Assembly (NCBI GenBank): GCA_945890485.1
Contig: CAMDCN010000020.1
Span: 62,001-126,000 of the forward strand
Length of the DNA stretch: 64,000 nt
DNA from: Candidatus Sulfopaludibacter sp. SbA3
Lineage (GTDB): Bacteria > Acidobacteriota > Terriglobia > Bryobacterales > Bryobacteraceae
Reading direction: 5' to 3'
The notes beneath the pieces are model-generated. The model saw only the letters and a list, made by a program, of their open reading frames with translations. It was not told where the DNA came from and made no database searches. Of the stretch, positions 61,934-64,000 are shown one piece after another (within the stretch, counting starts at the first letter, position 1; the number at the start of each line of letters is the position of its first letter). The position numbers and the translations under genes were made by a program.

Positions 61934-62628
61934 CAGTCGCGCGGGAACGGCTATCCGAAGCCGCCTCGATTGCTGTGCTGACCGGGGCGGGTATCTCCGC
62001 CGAGAGCGGCATTCCTACCTTTCGCGGAGCGGGTGGCCTGTGGAAGAACTATCGTCCGGAGGACTTGGCGACACCGGAAGCCTTTGCGCGGGATTCGCGC
62101 ACTGTGTGGGAGTGGTACCTTTGGCGGCGGAGCCTGATTGACGCGTCCGGGCCCAACGCGGGGCACCGCGCCCTGGTGACGATGGAGCAGCAGCATGCCC
62201 GCTTCACGCTCATCACGCAGAATCTCGATGGCCTGCATGACCGGGCTGGTTCCCGGCGCATCCTGAAAGTTCATGGCGACATCTGGCAGTCTCGCTGCGT
62301 TGCCTGTTCGTATCAGCGGAAGGATAGAGCGCTTGAATATCCCGAGCTACCTCCTCCATGCCCCGAATGTGGCGAGCCGTTGCGCCCCGGTGTCGTTTGG
62401 TTTGGCGAGGCCCTCCCGCGGATTGTTTGGGCCGAGGCCGAGCGGGCTGTTTCGCAAGCGGACGTACTCCTGGTGGTGGGGACCTCCGCCCAGGTATACC
62501 CCGCTGCGTGCCTGATCGGGATGGCACGATTCGTGATCGAAGTGAATGTCGAAGCGACGCCGGTCTCGTCGCGCGTCGCAATCGCGCTGCAAGGCCCGAG
62601 CGGGGAGATTCTTCCTGCCTTGGTCTAG
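61912..62628 (+). CDS. cobB: NAD-dependent protein deacylase (sirtuin, CobB-like)
   Basis: Start at the ATG at 61912, where the sirtuin motif GAGISAESGIPTFRG begins soon after. About 238 residues. Catalytic His121 is in VHGDIW, and the zinc cysteines are Cys129, Cys132, Cys150 and Cys153. Tyr69 and Arg72 (WYLWRR) form the Y-x-x-R pocket linked to removal of succinyl/malonyl groups in class III sirtuins. It overlaps ctaA by 22 bases. Confidence 0.93.
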   Translation: MAGECELTVARERLSEAASIAVLTGAGISAESGIPTFRGAGGLWKNYRPEDLATPEAFARDSRTVWEWYLWRRSLIDASGPNAGHRALVTMEQQHARFTLITQNLDGLHDRAGSRRILKVHGDIWQSRCVACSYQRKDRALEYPELPPPCPECGEPLRPGVVWFGEALPRIVWAEAERAVSQADVLLVVGTSAQVYPAACLIGMARFVIEVNVEATPVSSRVAIALQGPSGEILPALV

Positions 62629-62651
62629 AGCAAGCACGATAAGATGGCTTC

Positions 62652-63920
62652 GTGCCTGCCGCCGATCCTAACGGGCGATTCGCCCGGTTTCGCATTCCCT
62701 TTGTGGCGGCCCAGGATCTGGTCTGGCTGTTGTTTTTCTCAGCCTTGGCGCTGGCCAGCCCCTTTCACGATGTACCGTCGGTTGTGTGCATCGTCGCGTT
62801 GGCCCTGTTCCAGGTGGCGGAGCCGCGCATCGCCGTGTTCCGCACCGAGCGCGGCAAGCTTCTGCCCATAACGATCAAACTGATCCTTTGCTGGCTGGTC
62901 ATTGGCTACACGGCAGCGATCAATTCGAGCTACTATCCCATCCTGATGCTGCCCGTGGTGAGCGCGGCGACGACCACCGGTCCGTTGGCGACAACAGTGT
63001 TTACCGCTCTAGCCTGCGTGGCGTACGTCTCGTTCTTATCGTTCCTGGATTGGAACGAGTTGAGCGACTATCTTGTGATTTGGGAGGAGCTGTTGCTGCG
63101 CATCATCTTCCTGCCGGTGGTGGGTTACCTGACTTATCAATTGGCGAAGTCCAACCGCGCCGAAGCGCAGCGCTACCAGGCGGTAGCCGAGGAGTTGGCG
63201 GCGGCGAATCAACACCTGCGGGAGGCCGAGGATGCGGTGCGGCGTTCGGAGCGCCTCGCCGCGTTGGGGCAGTTGACCGCCGGGTTAGCGCATGAGTTGC
63301 GCAACCCGCTGGGCACGATCCGGGCTTCCGCCGAGGTGCTGCAGAAACAGTTGCCGGCCGGAAACGAACTGGCGCATGAGATGGCCGGCTACATCGCCTC
63401 GGACGTGGATCGGGCGAACTCGCTGGTCGGTCGGTTTCTGGAGTTTGCGCGGCCGTTGGCGCTGCACCGGGCGCCGACTGAATTGCACGGCCTACTGGAC
63501 CAGGTAGTCCGGGAGTTTGAGCGGATGACTCCGGCGCCAACCGTGACCGTCTATAAGAACTACGATCCAGCCGTGCGGCCGCTCGAATTGGATGGGGAGT
63601 GGATGGAGCGCGTGGTTTTCAACCTGCTGCTGAATGCGGCTCAGGCTAGTCCCTCCGGGGCCGTGGTGACACTACGGACCCGCTTGCTGGCCGGGCAGGA
63701 GACAGAGATCGCGGTGATCGATCGGGGGAGCGGCGTTGCGCCGGAGCATCGGGAATCGATCTTCAATCCGTTTTTTACAACGAAAAAAGATGGCGTTGGA
63801 TTGGGTCTGGCGATCGTGGCGAAGATCGTGAGCGAGCATGGCGGGCGATTGGATTTTGAAAGTGAACCGGGGCGGGGAAGCGTGTTTCGTGTCCTGCTCC
63901 CGGCGGCGACAGGACTATGA
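62652..63920 (+). CDS. Sensor histidine kinase (NtrB/AtoS-like)
   Basis: The start is GTG at 62652. 422 residues: five or six membrane helices in the first 165 residues (an integral sensor with little periplasmic part), a coiled linker, His in GLAHELRNPLGTIR (about 214), and intact N (NLLLNAAQAS), G1 (DRGSGV) and G2 (VGLGLAI) boxes. The response regulator gene begins in its stop codon (ATGA), so the pair is coupled. Confidence 0.92.
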   Translation: MPAADPNGRFARFRIPFVAAQDLVWLLFFSALALASPFHDVPSVVCIVALALFQVAEPRIAVFRTERGKLLPITIKLILCWLVIGYTAAINSSYYPILMLPVVSAATTTGPLATTVFTALACVAYVSFLSFLDWNELSDYLVIWEELLLRIIFLPVVGYLTYQLAKSNRAEAQRYQAVAEELAAANQHLREAEDAVRRSERLAALGQLTAGLAHELRNPLGTIRASAEVLQKQLPAGNELAHEMAGYIASDVDRANSLVGRFLEFARPLALHRAPTELHGLLDQVVREFERMTPAPTVTVYKNYDPAVRPLELDGEWMERVVFNLLLNAAQASPSGAVVTLRTRLLAGQETEIAVIDRGSGVAPEHRESIFNPFFTTKKDGVGLGLAIVAKIVSEHGGRLDFESEPGRGSVFRVLLPAATGL

Positions 63921-64000
63921 ACAAGCGTGTATTGGTAATTGAAGATGAAGAGCGGCTGCGGCGCGTGGTGCAGTTGCACTTGGCGGCATCCGGTTTCGAA
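63917..64000 (+). CDS. Response regulator, 5' part only
   Basis: Twenty-eight codons are visible. VLVIEDEERLRRVV is the start of a receiver domain with the acidic pair in IEDEE. The start overlaps the kinase stop. The output domain lies outside the window; sigma-54 activators are frequent partners of such kinases, but this cannot be seen. Confidence 0.85.
   Translation, partial: MNKRVLVIEDEERLRRVVQLHLAASGFE

Noticed and set aside
1-64000. tRNA, rRNA and CRISPR arrays
   Set aside because: I looked in the larger gaps and saw no cloverleaf, rRNA signature or regularly spaced repeats.

Overview
The window is a GC-rich, densely packed bacterial chromosome segment. It has outer-membrane and LPS genes (lpxA, lpxD, a complete tol-pal cluster, a TolC/RND/MFP pump), so the cell is diderm. 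Two tandem genes match the VWFA-related domain that is expanded in Acidobacteria. There is also a cytochrome/DUF1549/DUF1553 plus DUF1501 pair of the kind common in Planctomycetes and Solibacter-like Acidobacteria. I infer a Bryobacteraceae/Solibacter-like Acidobacteriota. I see no rRNA, tRNA, CRISPR array, integrase or insertion sequence.

Layout. 1-3.1 kb: ABC ATPase and a very large permease that leaves the window (minus strand). 3.2-7.4 kb: two secreted VWA proteins, a small W/R-rich protein, a SIS sugar-phosphate enzyme and a secreted protein. 7.5-13 kb: an envelope-signalling run made of an ECF sigma factor, a zinc-finger/HEAT anti-sigma, two DUF4097 proteins, an NtrC-type regulator and its kinase. 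13-17.5 kb: PfkB kinase, membrane glycosyltransferase, a DapF-like protein and a nucleotide-sugar dehydrogenase. 17.5-26.2 kb: accessory genes (methyltransferase, DUF1801, AHSA1/ArsR pair, AAC(3)-like enzyme, hydrolase, VOC protein, ankyrin protein, a frameshifted TPR gene, beta-helix protein). 26.3-28.4 kb: kup and a decayed gene remnant. 28.4-34.7 kb: MFP, RND, TolC and lpxA, divergent from lpxD at 34.7 kb. 35.7-41.3 kb: FAD oxidoreductase, an orphan degenerate histidine kinase, gatB and an amidohydrolase. 41.3-46.4 kb: tolQ-tolR-tolA/tonB-tolB-pal-cpoB. 46.4-49.9 kb: CBM9 protein, DeoC-like protein, lactonase-type amidohydrolase and a class V aminotransferase. 49.9-54.5 kb: proS, rpiB, glyA and a glycosyltransferase. 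54.5-56.6 kb: an S24-like XRE regulator divergent from a zinc-ribbon/sigma-like protein, then tadA. 56.7-64 kb: the DUF1549/DUF1553 and DUF1501 pair, ctaA, a sirtuin, and a histidine kinase with the start of its response regulator.

The points most worth a second look are these. A DapF homologue has both catalytic cysteines replaced by serine and the active-site histidine by glutamine. A DeoC homologue lacks the Schiff-base lysine and the relay aspartate. A phage-immunity-like regulator pair has a peptidase-dead S24 domain and repeated GGGTATT sites. An ArsR operator overlaps its own start codon. An orphan kinase has lost its N and G1 boxes. Two genes are decaying (23.1-23.6 kb and 28.2-28.4 kb). 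Convergent genes are joined by overlapping stop codons with no room for a terminator.
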